From contig JAHJTC010000006.1 in NCBI GenBank assembly GCA_018830105.1, positions 1-64,000 of the forward strand: 64,000 nucleotides of DNA, written 5' to 3'. The notes beneath the pieces are model-generated. The model saw nothing but the letters and a program-made list of their open reading frames with translations. It made no database searches and was not told the DNA's origin. The position numbers and the translations under genes are program-made. Numbering within the stretch: the stretch's first letter is position 1; every line of letters begins with the position of its first letter. Source of the DNA: Bacteroidota bacterium (GTDB taxonomy: Bacteria > Bacteroidota > Bacteroidia > Bacteroidales > F082). Positions 20,206 through 28,294 of the stretch are shown here, piece by piece.

Positions 20206-20994
20206 TTATCCATTGTCAACAGCTTTCAGCCAAATTGTATTCCGGTTTACCTCAAGTTTTTGCTGCTGTCGTTTCTTGATCCACAGTGTAGTAAGAATTG
20301 CCGAGGCAATGGTTACGGCACGAAAAATATTTGAAAGCACTGGACCGAGGGCGTTATCGCCGGCATCAAAAAGCATCCAGCTCAGATTCATTAAAACATG
20401 CATATTTACAATGAGCCAGATATTGAATTTCCATTCTGCGTAAAGCCACGCAAAGAAACCGGCTCCCATCAGGGTGGCGATGAAAATGCCTGCCATGGCA
20501 GCCGGCTCTTCGCTTTGATAAAGGTGTAAGCTAGCAAAAATCAAGGCGCTGATAAGTAAAGCGGGGATAAACCCGAGTCTGGTATAACGAAAAAGCAGCC
20601 CAAAAAAGAAAGCCCTGAAATACAGCTCTTCGAAAAAGCCTGCAAAAAGCGCTCCCACAGCCACTTGCGTGTAGGTTAGCGTAGCATTGAATTCATATAT
20701 GAGGCTGTACCCAACAAACATCGGGGCAGTAAAAAGTAAAGCCGGGAAAAATCCTTTCAGAAAATTGCCACTTAGGCCAAGGCTGTCGGCGAACTTTTTT
20801 TTGTGCAGAAGCCAGGTAGCTATAAAAATGGGAAGTCCTATAACACAACTGGCTACAAAATAAGCCGTTACGGATTCGTGGATATGTGCCAGCAAAAATT
20901 GGTACACAATTGAAAACCAAGCATTTCTTATCAGTAAATAAACCAGAAAAGCAGCAGGCACAAGCAGGTATGATCGGGATTGCAGTTTTTTCAT
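20206..20994 (-). CDS. CPBP family intramembrane metalloprotease
   Basis: About 262 residues with roughly eight transmembrane helices. The three family motifs are readable: EELYFR (EExxxR), FASLH (FxxxH) and HVLMN (HxxxN). These residues form the membrane-embedded active site of Abi/CAAX-type proteases. The longer frame starts with TTG at 21012; the ATG at 20994 is preferred. The gene is divergent from the acetyltransferase, sharing a ~120-bp gap. Substrate unknown; bacterial members act in peptide maturation or bacteriocin immunity, which cannot be resolved here. Confidence 0.87.
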   Translation of the reverse strand: MKKLQSRSYLLVPAAFLVYLLIRNAWFSIVYQFLLAHIHESVTAYFVASCVIGLPIFIATWLLHKKKFADSLGLSGNFLKGFFPALLFTAPMFVGYSLIYEFNATLTYTQVAVGALFAGFFEELYFRAFFFGLLFRYTRLGFIPALLISALIFASLHLYQSEEPAAMAGIFIATLMGAGFFAWLYAEWKFNIWLIVNMHVLMNLSWMLFDAGDNALGPVLSNIFRAVTIASAILTTLWIKKRQQQKLEVNRNTIWLKAVDNG

Positions 20995-21118
20995 GGAAAA
21001 TTGTTTGCGCAAAGAAACACAATTTGTTGTTAGTGTATTTATGACATGCTTAATTTTCCTGCTTCACAGTGATTCAGGTCATAATTTTTTAACTTTACCG
21101 TGTTTAATCTTAGCCCGA

Positions 21119-21679
21119 ATGAGTATGCTCACCCTCTTTGTTGATGATCACCTGTATTTAAAACAGCTTGAAACACCGGATGCTCTAACTATTTTTGAAA
21201 CCATAAACAGTCAGCGGGATTACCTGCGTCAATGGCTGCCTTTTGTGGATCATACGCAGGAGATTGGTGATACCATTCAATTTATTAAGACCGTTAACCA
21301 GGATAAAGAGCGTGTTTTTGTATTGAAATATGAGGAGCAATTTGCTGGATTAATTGGTTTTCGAGATACCGATAAATCCAATAAGAAATCAGAAATTGGC
21401 TACTGGCTTTCTGAGCCTTTTCAAAAAAAGGGAATCGTTACTAATGCTGTGAAAGTGTTGGTAAAATATGCGTTCGACGAATTGAACATGAATCGTATAG
21501 AAATAAAGTGTGCTGTTGGAAATGCGCCCAGTAAGCGGATTCCCCAGCGGCTGGGATTTTCTTTTGAAGGCATTATACGTCAGGGTGAGTTGTTTCCGGA
21601 TGGCCGTTTTGTAGATCTGGAATGCTATAGTTTATTGAGGCATGATATGGTTTCCTGGCTGGAGAATGCGACTATTTGA
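21119..21679 (+). CDS. GNAT family N-acetyltransferase (RimJ/RimL type)
   Basis: About 187 residues from the ATG at 21119. It shows the RimJ/RimL pattern: LKQLETPDALTIFETINSQRDYLRQWLPF at the N-terminus, IGYWLSEPFQKKGIVTNAV around the acetyl-CoA loop and NRIEIKCAVGNAPSKRIPQRLGF. In such enzymes the loop is usually followed by N-x-x-S-x-x-(A/V), and here the Ala is Pro (SKRIPQRLGF), a minor oddity. The frame continues upstream to 20993, but that part overlaps the divergent protease start and looks non-coding. It probably acetylates a protein N-terminus or small amine; substrate unknown. Confidence 0.85.
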   Translation: MSMLTLFVDDHLYLKQLETPDALTIFETINSQRDYLRQWLPFVDHTQEIGDTIQFIKTVNQDKERVFVLKYEEQFAGLIGFRDTDKSNKKSEIGYWLSEPFQKKGIVTNAVKVLVKYAFDELNMNRIEIKCAVGNAPSKRIPQRLGFSFEGIIRQGELFPDGRFVDLECYSLLRHDMVSWLENATI

Positions 21680-21688
21680 TAAATAACT

Positions 21689-22228
21689 TTAGCCGATAGC
21701 GTTGATTTTAGCCTTACATTTTGCACAAAATTCCGCATTTTTCAGATCAATATCTTCTACATAAGTGCTGGCCTGCATCACGCATGAAGGGGTGTAGCAA
21801 TGAACCAGGCCAAAAGCATGTCCCAGCTCATGGATTATTTCTTTAGCAAAACGATCAGACAATTGATCGCTGGTTTTTAATATTCCATAGCGCTCGTTGC
21901 CAAGGCGATAGCCCGAAGCTACAGCAGTTTGTCCATTCAAATAGGCTTGTCCGAAGATATAGGTGAGTATAGGGATAAATAAATCAACCTGAAATAAACC
22001 AATCGTTTTGTGCTGATCAGAGGCATAGCGTTCCTCAACCATTTGTAGCAGCAGGTCAGCGTTGTATTGTCTGCGTTGGCCATCAAAAAAACTGCCCAAT
22101 TCAAGCCGGGCTTCTTTTAATATTACAGGCCGGTTGAAGGCTTTCCCAACGCTTTTTGCAATTTTGTCCAGCATGCCTTTTTCAGGAATGCCAAACGACA
22201 CAAGGTTTATATGTTGTGAGGGCACCAT
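21689..22228 (-). CDS. Archaemetzincin-type zinc metalloprotease
   Basis: A 179-residue protein with the extended archaemetzincin signature: HELGHAFGLVHC (HExxHxxGxxHC) near residue 130, then Cys-Val-Met six residues on (the Met-turn, PSCVM) and CAKCKA near the end. The four cysteines can hold a second zinc. Homologs occur in archaea, vertebrates and scattered bacteria; substrates are poorly known. No signal peptide is visible, so it is probably cytoplasmic. It is the last gene after the response regulator (34-bp gap, same strand) and may belong to that operon. It is convergent with the acetyltransferase. Confidence 0.88.
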   Translation of the reverse strand: MVPSQHINLVSFGIPEKGMLDKIAKSVGKAFNRPVILKEARLELGSFFDGQRRQYNADLLLQMVEERYASDQHKTIGLFQVDLFIPILTYIFGQAYLNGQTAVASGYRLGNERYGILKTSDQLSDRFAKEIIHELGHAFGLVHCYTPSCVMQASTYVEDIDLKNAEFCAKCKAKINAIG

Positions 22229-22262
22229 CTTTTGGTCGTTGATTGGGACAAGTTTTTCGCCC

Positions 22263-23603
22263 TTAATCGTTTTGTTTTAGCTTGTATTTCTTGATTTTGT
22301 TGTAAAGGGTAACTCTGTCAACTTGAAGGGCTTTGGCAGCACGCGTAATATTCCAGTTGTATTTGCTTAAAATACCCACGATATGTTGTTTTTCAAGCTC
22401 GTCAAGACTTTCGGTTTTATTTACGCTCACTTCACTGCTCAACGGCAAATCCTTTAATTTAATTTCTTTGCCATTGCCTACTACAATGGCCCGTTCAATA
22501 ATATTTTCGAGCTCTCTCACATTGCCCGGAAAATCGTATTCCTGAAGTCTTTTCAGTGCTGTTTTATCCACTCCAACCTTGTTGCGGCTCATACTGGTGC
22601 AATATTTTTCGATAAAATAGTTCACCAGTAGTGGAATATCATCTTTGCGTTCGCGCAGTGGCGGAACTCTGATATTGACCACATTAAGCCTGTAGTAGAG
22701 GTCTTCACGAAAGCTTCCCTCCTGAACCATTTTTTTGAGGTCGCGATTGGTCGCACAGATCACCCGGAAATCGGAGCTGATTGTTTTGTGACCGCCCACA
22801 CGAACAAAAGTTTTTGATTCCAGAACACGCAGCAACTCAACCTGCATTTTGGGTGAAATTGTGGCAATTTCATCCAGGAAAATCGTCCCGCTGTCGGCCA
22901 TTTCAAATCGTCCCTTGCGGTTATAAACAGCACCTGTAAAGGCACCTTTTTCGTGGCCAAAGAGTTCGCTTTCGAGCAGACTTTCGGTTAGCGCGCCACA
23001 ATGCACGCTTACCAAGGGGAAAAAACGACGCGAGGAATTGGCATGAATAGCTTTGGCAATCAGTTCTTTACCAGTTCCGCTTTCACCCGTAATGATAACA
23101 GAAGCGTTAGACTGTGCCACATGTTCCACCTCGGAGAGCATTTGTTTTACCGGTTCACTGTCTCCAATGATATCTTCAACATTTTCAAGGTCAACAACCC
23201 TGTTGCGCAGGCTCTCATTTTCTGTGCTCAGGTTGATTTGCTTGAGGGCATTGCGAATCAGATGCGATAAATCGTCTGGATCGAAAGGCTTGGTCACATA
23301 ATCGAAAGCGCCGTCTTTTAAAGCTTGCACGGCAGTATCAACGGTAGCAAAGGCAGTAATAACAATAACTACTGCATCGGGGAGTATTTGCTTGATCCGG
23401 CGTAGCATTTCCAGTCCATCCATGCCGGGCATTTTAATATCCGCCAGAATGATATCGAACCTCAGATTGTCGAGCATATTTAAGGCTTTGGAAGCATTTT
23501 CGGCACAGGATACCTCGAAGCCGTCCTCCAAAAACCAATTGTATAATGAGTCTCTTACGGAGGCCTCATCATCAACGATTAAAATTGAATTCTTTTTTAA
23601 CAT
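22263..23603 (-). CDS. Sigma-54-dependent response regulator (NtrC family)
   Basis: 446 residues: receiver domain (phospho-acceptor Asp55 in [12 protein letters not shown], Lys in the TKPFD loop), AAA+ domain with Walker A GESGTGKE (173-180), the sigma-54 contact loop GAFTGA (220-225) and a Fis-type helix-turn-helix at the C-terminus ([20 protein letters not shown]). It activates -24/-12 promoters after phosphorylation. The sensor kinase gene stops 5 bp upstream, so they form a pair. A plausible target is the operon beginning at 29908, which has a -24/-12-like site and tandem inverted repeats upstream. Confidence 0.95.
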   Translation of the reverse strand: MLKKNSILIVDDEASVRDSLYNWFLEDGFEVSCAENASKALNMLDNLRFDIILADIKMPGMDGLEMLRRIKQILPDAVVIVITAFATVDTAVQALKDGAFDYVTKPFDPDDLSHLIRNALKQINLSTENESLRNRVVDLENVEDIIGDSEPVKQMLSEVEHVAQSNASVIITGESGTGKELIAKAIHANSSRRFFPLVSVHCGALTESLLESELFGHEKGAFTGAVYNRKGRFEMADSGTIFLDEIATISPKMQVELLRVLESKTFVRVGGHKTISSDFRVICATNRDLKKMVQEGSFREDLYYRLNVVNIRVPPLRERKDDIPLLVNYFIEKYCTSMSRNKVGVDKTALKRLQEYDFPGNVRELENIIERAIVVGNGKEIKLKDLPLSSEVSVNKTESLDELEKQHIVGILSKYNWNITRAAKALQVDRVTLYNKIKKYKLKQND

Positions 23604-23608
23604 GATGT

Positions 23609-25276
23609 TCAGGTTTTTTCTTCACTTAGGGGTAAAATGATGGATATGGTCGTTCCTTTTCCCGGCTCAGAGGCTACTTCAATTTTCCCGTTGTGCCGTT
23701 GTACAATACCATGCACAATCGCCAGGCCAAGTCCGATGCCGCTAACGCCATGTTTTGTAGTATAAAATGGCTCAAAAATATGAGGCAGAACCTCTTCGGT
23801 AATTCCTGCGCCGTTGTCAGAGATTTCAATGCTGATGGTTTGATCGTCGGGATTTGACGTGCTCAGTATTATCTCACCATTTTCCGAAACAGCTTCGCTG
23901 GCATTCATAATCACAGCCACACAGGCTTGTTTGATTTGGTTGGCGCCACATTTTACCAGATCTTTTGTAGCGGTGAAATTTGTGATGAAACTGATGCCGG
24001 CGATTTTTACAGGATGACTCATCAAATCAAAGGTTTCAGAAAGAATCTGATGCAGGTGAAGTACAACCATATTGTCCTGTTCTTTCTTCGAAAAATCGAG
24101 CATGCCTCTCACGATATCGCCGCAGCGTTTGGTTTCTGATTCGATCAAGCTCAAATGTTTCAGCATGGATTCTTTTTTTGAAGCATACAATTCGACATTT
24201 CCGAGTTGTTTGGTAATCAGTTTGGTATAAATTAAAATACCAGATAGCGGATTGTTTAGCTCGTGGGCAACGGAGGCAGAGAGTTTGCCCAATGAGGCAA
24301 TGCGTTCCAGCTGAATAAGTTCGCTTTGGGCAGAACGTAACTCTTCGGTTTTTTTGCGAACTTTATACTCCAGCTGCTGCGACCAGTTTTCGAGTTCAAC
24401 AGTAGCTTGTTGCAAATTGTCGAGCATGTCATTGAAGGTAACGGCAACAAGTCGCATATCATCAAGTTGGTCGTTGCCTATATTAATACGCGTATTAAAC
24501 TGACCCGATGCCACAGCCTTACTGGCTTTTAGCAGGGCGTTCAACGGTTTTTTGATTTTTTGTGTGGTAAGCAAAATCAGCAGTCCCAGAAGAATGACGG
24601 AACTGATGATGGCCATTACATAAAAATCTATGGAGGATTGTTGCACGGCTGTATCCAACTGTTTAAGCGGCACTTTGATGATGAGTGAGCCTAAAATATC
24701 CTCCTCTGGATCGTGGGCATGGCATTCGGTGGTGGAGCACGAAGGTTCGTTCAAGATGGGTGTTCGAATCAGCAGCTGCCTGTGCTTGTCAAAAGTTGTG
24801 CTTTTACATTTACTGTGCTCATCAATAATATGATAGGCCTTTTCGGCGCGTGGAAATAGTGAATTCATATCATCGTGGCATTCGATGCAGTCGGGATTGC
24901 TCAGGTCGTCATAAAGCGAAAAAGACCCGTAAACGAGATAATTTTCTCCATCATAAAGATTGACTTCATCAATGCTGGGCAGCGTGTTGATTACATCGAT
25001 GATGTTGTACAACTCACTTTTGTTGTTTTCGAGCATGGAGTGATACATAGCGCCTTCTACGATCGAGCCAACATTGTTGCCACTTTGCATAATTACCTCA
25101 TTCAACTGATTTTCGTGTACGGAACGATAAATAAGTCCAAACGAAATAAATAGAAAAAGGGTCATAAGGCCAATAATTAAAATCACCCTGCTGTAAATAG
25201 TAGAGCGAAACCAATGGCGTGGAAACCACTGAAATTCAAATCGTTGATCTTTAGTTTCGGTTCGTTTAGCGTTCAT
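23609..25276 (-). CDS. Sensor histidine kinase with c-type-heme motifs in its periplasmic domain
   Basis: 555 residues. TM1 is at ~31-50; an extracytoplasmic domain spans ~51-215; TM2 is at ~218-237. HAMP-like and coiled-coil segments follow, then the H-box SVAHELNNPLSG with His338 and an ATPase domain (NGAGITEE, GIGLGLAIVHGIV). The sensor domain holds a canonical heme attachment site CIECH (130-134) and a second CSTTECH (180-186, CX4CH spacing). This suggests one or two covalent hemes sensing redox potential, oxygen or NO. It pairs with the downstream sigma-54 regulator. A strong terminator-like hairpin separates it from the GcvH-like gene upstream. Confidence 0.9.
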   Translation of the reverse strand: MNAKRTETKDQRFEFQWFPRHWFRSTIYSRVILIIGLMTLFLFISFGLIYRSVHENQLNEVIMQSGNNVGSIVEGAMYHSMLENNKSELYNIIDVINTLPSIDEVNLYDGENYLVYGSFSLYDDLSNPDCIECHDDMNSLFPRAEKAYHIIDEHSKCKSTTFDKHRQLLIRTPILNEPSCSTTECHAHDPEEDILGSLIIKVPLKQLDTAVQQSSIDFYVMAIISSVILLGLLILLTTQKIKKPLNALLKASKAVASGQFNTRINIGNDQLDDMRLVAVTFNDMLDNLQQATVELENWSQQLEYKVRKKTEELRSAQSELIQLERIASLGKLSASVAHELNNPLSGILIYTKLITKQLGNVELYASKKESMLKHLSLIESETKRCGDIVRGMLDFSKKEQDNMVVLHLHQILSETFDLMSHPVKIAGISFITNFTATKDLVKCGANQIKQACVAVIMNASEAVSENGEIILSTSNPDDQTISIEISDNGAGITEEVLPHIFEPFYTTKHGVSGIGLGLAIVHGIVQRHNGKIEVASEPGKGTTISIILPLSEEKT

Positions 25277-25316
25277 GTCAACCTTCTTTCCCCTAATAAT
25301 ATAAACATGCTAATCC

Positions 25317-25384
25317 AAAAAAAGATATTCCTGCCCTTTTTGTTGCAGTTTTCAGCTTCGAAAATACAACAAAAAGGGCAGGAA
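25317..25384 (-). terminator. Strong hairpin terminator/attenuator before the sensor kinase
   Basis: A perfect 18-bp inverted repeat has arms 25328-25345 and 25367-25384 with a 21-nt loop. On the minus strand it is followed after a few bases by seven T residues (25317-25323). It lies between the GcvH-like gene and the kinase gene, so most transcripts of the structural operon should end here unless read-through is regulated. Confidence 0.75.
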
Positions 25385-25400
25385 ATGATGTGTAAAGCTA

Positions 25401-26120
25401 CTAATTTTCAGAGGGAATGCTTAAAAAGGCTTGTTGAAAATCATTCCAAATAGCAGCCGGCATTTCGCTTAATATTTCAGGACTGATTTCGCCTCCATCC
25501 TGAAGTATAACAGGCTGATTTTGAAGTTTATCCGAAAACTGTCCGCTGAAGAAGTCGCGCATACGACCCAATTCAAGCGAGAGCCAGTTTTTTGCAGCCT
25601 CACCGCTCAGCAATTCCCGGGCTTCGTCCTGCCAGTTTTTTGGATTGATATCCACCATCCAATTGCTTTCGTAGGGTACTTCACCAACGATCATCTTTTG
25701 ATCCTGTAATCGGGGATTGAGTCCGCTGATAATTCCCGAAACTGGGGCAAAAATTTGCAGCTTTTTTTCGTTATCACCGATTTGCGCAAGCAGATCTCCT
25801 TTGTTTACCAGCTCCCCATTCTGTCTGAAAAAGTTCAGCTGATTTTCGCCTACCATGTTTACTATCAAGTCGTTTAGGCCTATTCTTACCTTAGTTGGTT
25901 GCATCAATTGAACCCAGGTATGGTTCATGGCCAGGTAAATTTCCTGAGGAATGCCCAAGAGATTATCAAAGATGGAAGCCCTTTGCGAAACACGAACGGG
26001 CGCGCTTACTTTGCGGTTGAGCACGATCCAGAATGGAATCAGCAGCAAAAAGAACACGATAGTAAGCAGGTATTCCGCTCCTTTTGTTTCGAATAAGTTA
26101 TAATAATGAAATCCGTCCAT
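25401..26120 (-). CDS. Membrane-anchored GcvH-like (lipoyl-fold) protein
   Basis: 239 residues. A single N-terminal transmembrane segment (~18-35) precedes a GcvH-like domain: HTWVQLMQPTKVRIGLNDL (67-85), then a hammerhead ending KLQIFAPVSG (120-129). Canonical GcvH has the lipoylated Lys eight residues before the Pro of SPVSG; here Lys119 and Lys120 are seven and six before it, so modification is possible but unproven. A C-terminal extension (RDFF, VILQDGGEI, IWNDFQQAF) is shared with the 28295-29908 product. No gcvT/P genes are near, so a glycine-cleavage role is unlikely. It is the last gene of the HybA/HybB-like operon and is probably a membrane redox or acyl carrier partner. Confidence 0.7.
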   Translation of the reverse strand: MDGFHYYNLFETKGAEYLLTIVFFLLLIPFWIVLNRKVSAPVRVSQRASIFDNLLGIPQEIYLAMNHTWVQLMQPTKVRIGLNDLIVNMVGENQLNFFRQNGELVNKGDLLAQIGDNEKKLQIFAPVSGIISGLNPRLQDQKMIVGEVPYESNWMVDINPKNWQDEARELLSGEAAKNWLSLELGRMRDFFSGQFSDKLQNQPVILQDGGEISPEILSEMPAAIWNDFQQAFLSIPSEN

Positions 26121-26147
26121 AGCTTTAAGTTTTTATGTTGATACTAT

Positions 26148-27380
26148 TTAGTGTTTATCGTTTACCCAATCAGGTGATTTCCTGAGAACAGGCATGCGTG
26201 TTATGATCCACCGAAGTACCCAAATCTCAATAAATATGATTGTTAGCGTTACTACAAATTCCTGCCAGGTTGGAATGTAACGCACAGCAGCTTCCCACTG
26301 AAAAGCGATAATGGAAATGTTCATCCTGTTAAGGACAATACCTAACAACGCCAGCACACCGGCGATTTTTACCAGCGTAATGTTGTAGGTGCGGTAACTT
26401 ATGAAAAACAATACCATTGGAAGAAGCACAAAACCAAGCATTTCGAGCAAGAACCAATAGCCCATCGGGCTAAAGATATAGGCGTAGTTTTGCTGGTGCA
26501 CGAATATGATAATTTGCATGAAGAAATAGACAAACATGCCAACGGCACAAATTTTCGCCAGTCCGTGCATGATGCCATTGTGTTGTTTGTGATGGTTTTT
26601 ATCTGTTTGATAATCAAATACCTTGCTGCTTATGCTTCCTTCGATGATAACCATCGAAATGCCACCAAATACACTTGAAACCACAAACATAAGCGGCATA
26701 TAGGCATTGTACCAGAGTGGATGGATTTTATCTTTAGCCATTAAAAACAAGGCGCCGATTCCTGATTGGTGTAATACAGAAAGCGTTATTCCGAAAATTA
26801 CGGCAGCCAGTGTCATCCCGGCAAGAAACTTACGCGCTTTTCGGGCATTGAGCCATTCGGCTATAGCCGGCGAAAATTCGAGCAGTAATGCTAACATATA
26901 AAGCAGGAAATGCCAACCCACTAAAAACAATACCGAGCTCACGCCATAGTCATTTCCGATGATTACATTAATGATTTTAAGCGGACGACCCAAATCAAGC
27001 AGTAAGGCTGCCGAATAGAACAGATAAGCCAGAAATCCGTTGAGTACGGTTACCCTGACAATGGGGCGGTACTTTTCCAGGTTGAGGATATATACCATGA
27101 AAACAAGCACGTAAGCACCACCGGCAAATGCAACGCCGGTAACTACATCAAAGCCAATCCACAAACCCCAGGGCACTTCCTGCGTGAGATTTGTTACAGA
27201 GCCAATGCCCTGCGTAAATCGGATATACATGATGATAATGCCTGTAATGATAACCGGAATGCTGATTATATTAAAGGGGGTAAACATTTTGCCTTTAGGC
27301 TTGAGTTCATTCAGTAAAAACTTGAAGGTGTTACCCGCTTTATTATCAAGATACAAGGGTGTAGTTGCCGACTTATTCAT
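26148..27380 (-). CDS. HybB/NrfD-family quinone-interacting membrane subunit
   Basis: About 410 residues, some ten transmembrane helices. VPWGLWIGFDVVTGVAFAGG near the start of the helical core is typical of the HybB/NrfD/PsrC group, which exchanges electrons between the quinone pool and a periplasmic iron-sulfur subunit. A longer frame starts at 27431. I choose the ATG at 27380: it overlaps the stop of the ferredoxin gene (ATGAATAA) and follows a strong Shine-Dalgarno-like stretch, GGAGGAGGGACAAA. The expected partner is the four-cluster ferredoxin just upstream. No catalytic hydrogenase, molybdopterin or cytochrome subunit is present nearby. Confidence 0.88.
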   Translation of the reverse strand: MNKSATTPLYLDNKAGNTFKFLLNELKPKGKMFTPFNIISIPVIITGIIIMYIRFTQGIGSVTNLTQEVPWGLWIGFDVVTGVAFAGGAYVLVFMVYILNLEKYRPIVRVTVLNGFLAYLFYSAALLLDLGRPLKIINVIIGNDYGVSSVLFLVGWHFLLYMLALLLEFSPAIAEWLNARKARKFLAGMTLAAVIFGITLSVLHQSGIGALFLMAKDKIHPLWYNAYMPLMFVVSSVFGGISMVIIEGSISSKVFDYQTDKNHHKQHNGIMHGLAKICAVGMFVYFFMQIIIFVHQQNYAYIFSPMGYWFLLEMLGFVLLPMVLFFISYRTYNITLVKIAGVLALLGIVLNRMNISIIAFQWEAAVRYIPTWQEFVVTLTIIFIEIWVLRWIITRMPVLRKSPDWVNDKH

Positions 27381-28257
27381 TTTGTCCCTCCTCCATATTT
27401 TGGGTTGATTTATCTTTTTTTGTTGCTTCATATATTCCCAGCAATACTGCTGGCAGCAAAATATCCACAGGAGCTATTGAGGAGATAAATCCCTTGGTTA
27501 GTGATGGATACGATTTATTTTGAATATTGGTATTAAATCCTAATTCCTCAAAAGGAACGGGAGAGAGGTACATCCAGCTTGAGCCGCCGGCTTCGTGTTC
27601 TCCGTAAATATGCGGATAATAGACTTCTGGATTTTCAGCGATTCTTTTATTGGCTTCGGCAATTAATTCGCGGCGTGTTCCAAATAGCAAGGCACCATTA
27701 GGGCAGTTATAGGCACATGCCGGTTCTTCGCCTTCATTTTGTAAAACGTAGCACATATCGCATTTCTGAATTTTTGGGTTGGTGCTATGGTATTCAAATT
27801 TTGGCATATCGTAGGGGCAGGAGATCATGCAATAGCGACAGCCCATACATTTGTCTTCGCGCCAGATTACCGAACCGTCTTTGGTTTTGTGCATCGCTTG
27901 TGTCAGGCAGGCCGCTCCGCAAGCGGGGTCGTTGCAGTTCATGCATTGCTTTTTAACATATACCGGTCCTTTTGAGGTTTGATATAGGTTGACAACGGTG
28001 CGTCGGGTGTCGTCTGTTTTTCGAATAACGGTGTCGTCAATTTCACCTGGTTCGGTGAGTTCGTGCTGCCAGGCGCAATCGTACTCGCAGCCATAACAGC
28101 CCTCGCACTTTACAGAATCGTAGAGGATACCCTTTAACTCAGGTAGCTCTCCTGTATTGATCGCATTGCCTGCTTCAGATTTGTCAATACCTACGGCCAG
28201 GGTTGCAGCAGTAACACCCATAGCCTTGAGAAAAAATCTCCTGTCGATTTTTTTCAT
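27373..28257 (-). CDS. HybA-like four-cluster ferredoxin with Tat signal and C-terminal anchor
   Basis: 294 residues. The N-terminus MKKIDRRFFLKAMGV is a twin-arginine signal, so it is folded before export. Four cysteine groups can hold four [4Fe-4S] clusters: CEGCYGCEYDC, CMNCNDPACGAAC, CMGCRYCMISC and CDMC with CAYNC. A hydrophobic segment near residues 258-278 anchors the C-terminus, as in HybA. It would pass electrons between the HybB-like subunit and an unknown periplasmic partner. It overlaps the HybB-like gene by 8 nt and lies 37 bp after the PstS/GcvH-like fusion. Periplasmic location is inferred from the Tat motif. Confidence 0.9.
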   Translation of the reverse strand: MKKIDRRFFLKAMGVTAATLAVGIDKSEAGNAINTGELPELKGILYDSVKCEGCYGCEYDCAWQHELTEPGEIDDTVIRKTDDTRRTVVNLYQTSKGPVYVKKQCMNCNDPACGAACLTQAMHKTKDGSVIWREDKCMGCRYCMISCPYDMPKFEYHSTNPKIQKCDMCYVLQNEGEEPACAYNCPNGALLFGTRRELIAEANKRIAENPEVYYPHIYGEHEAGGSSWMYLSPVPFEELGFNTNIQNKSYPSLTKGFISSIAPVDILLPAVLLGIYEATKKDKSTQNMEEGQNE

Positions 28258-28294
28258 AAAGCTTGTGATTTTAATGAGTTTGGTTTTGGATTTT

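Noticed and set aside
20993..21118. N-terminal extension of the acetyltransferase
   Set aside because: It overlaps the start of the divergent protease gene and the family fold begins after 21119.
27373..28257. Interpretation of the HybA/HybB-like pair as part of a hydrogenase
   Set aside because: No large or small hydrogenase subunit or maturation gene in the window.
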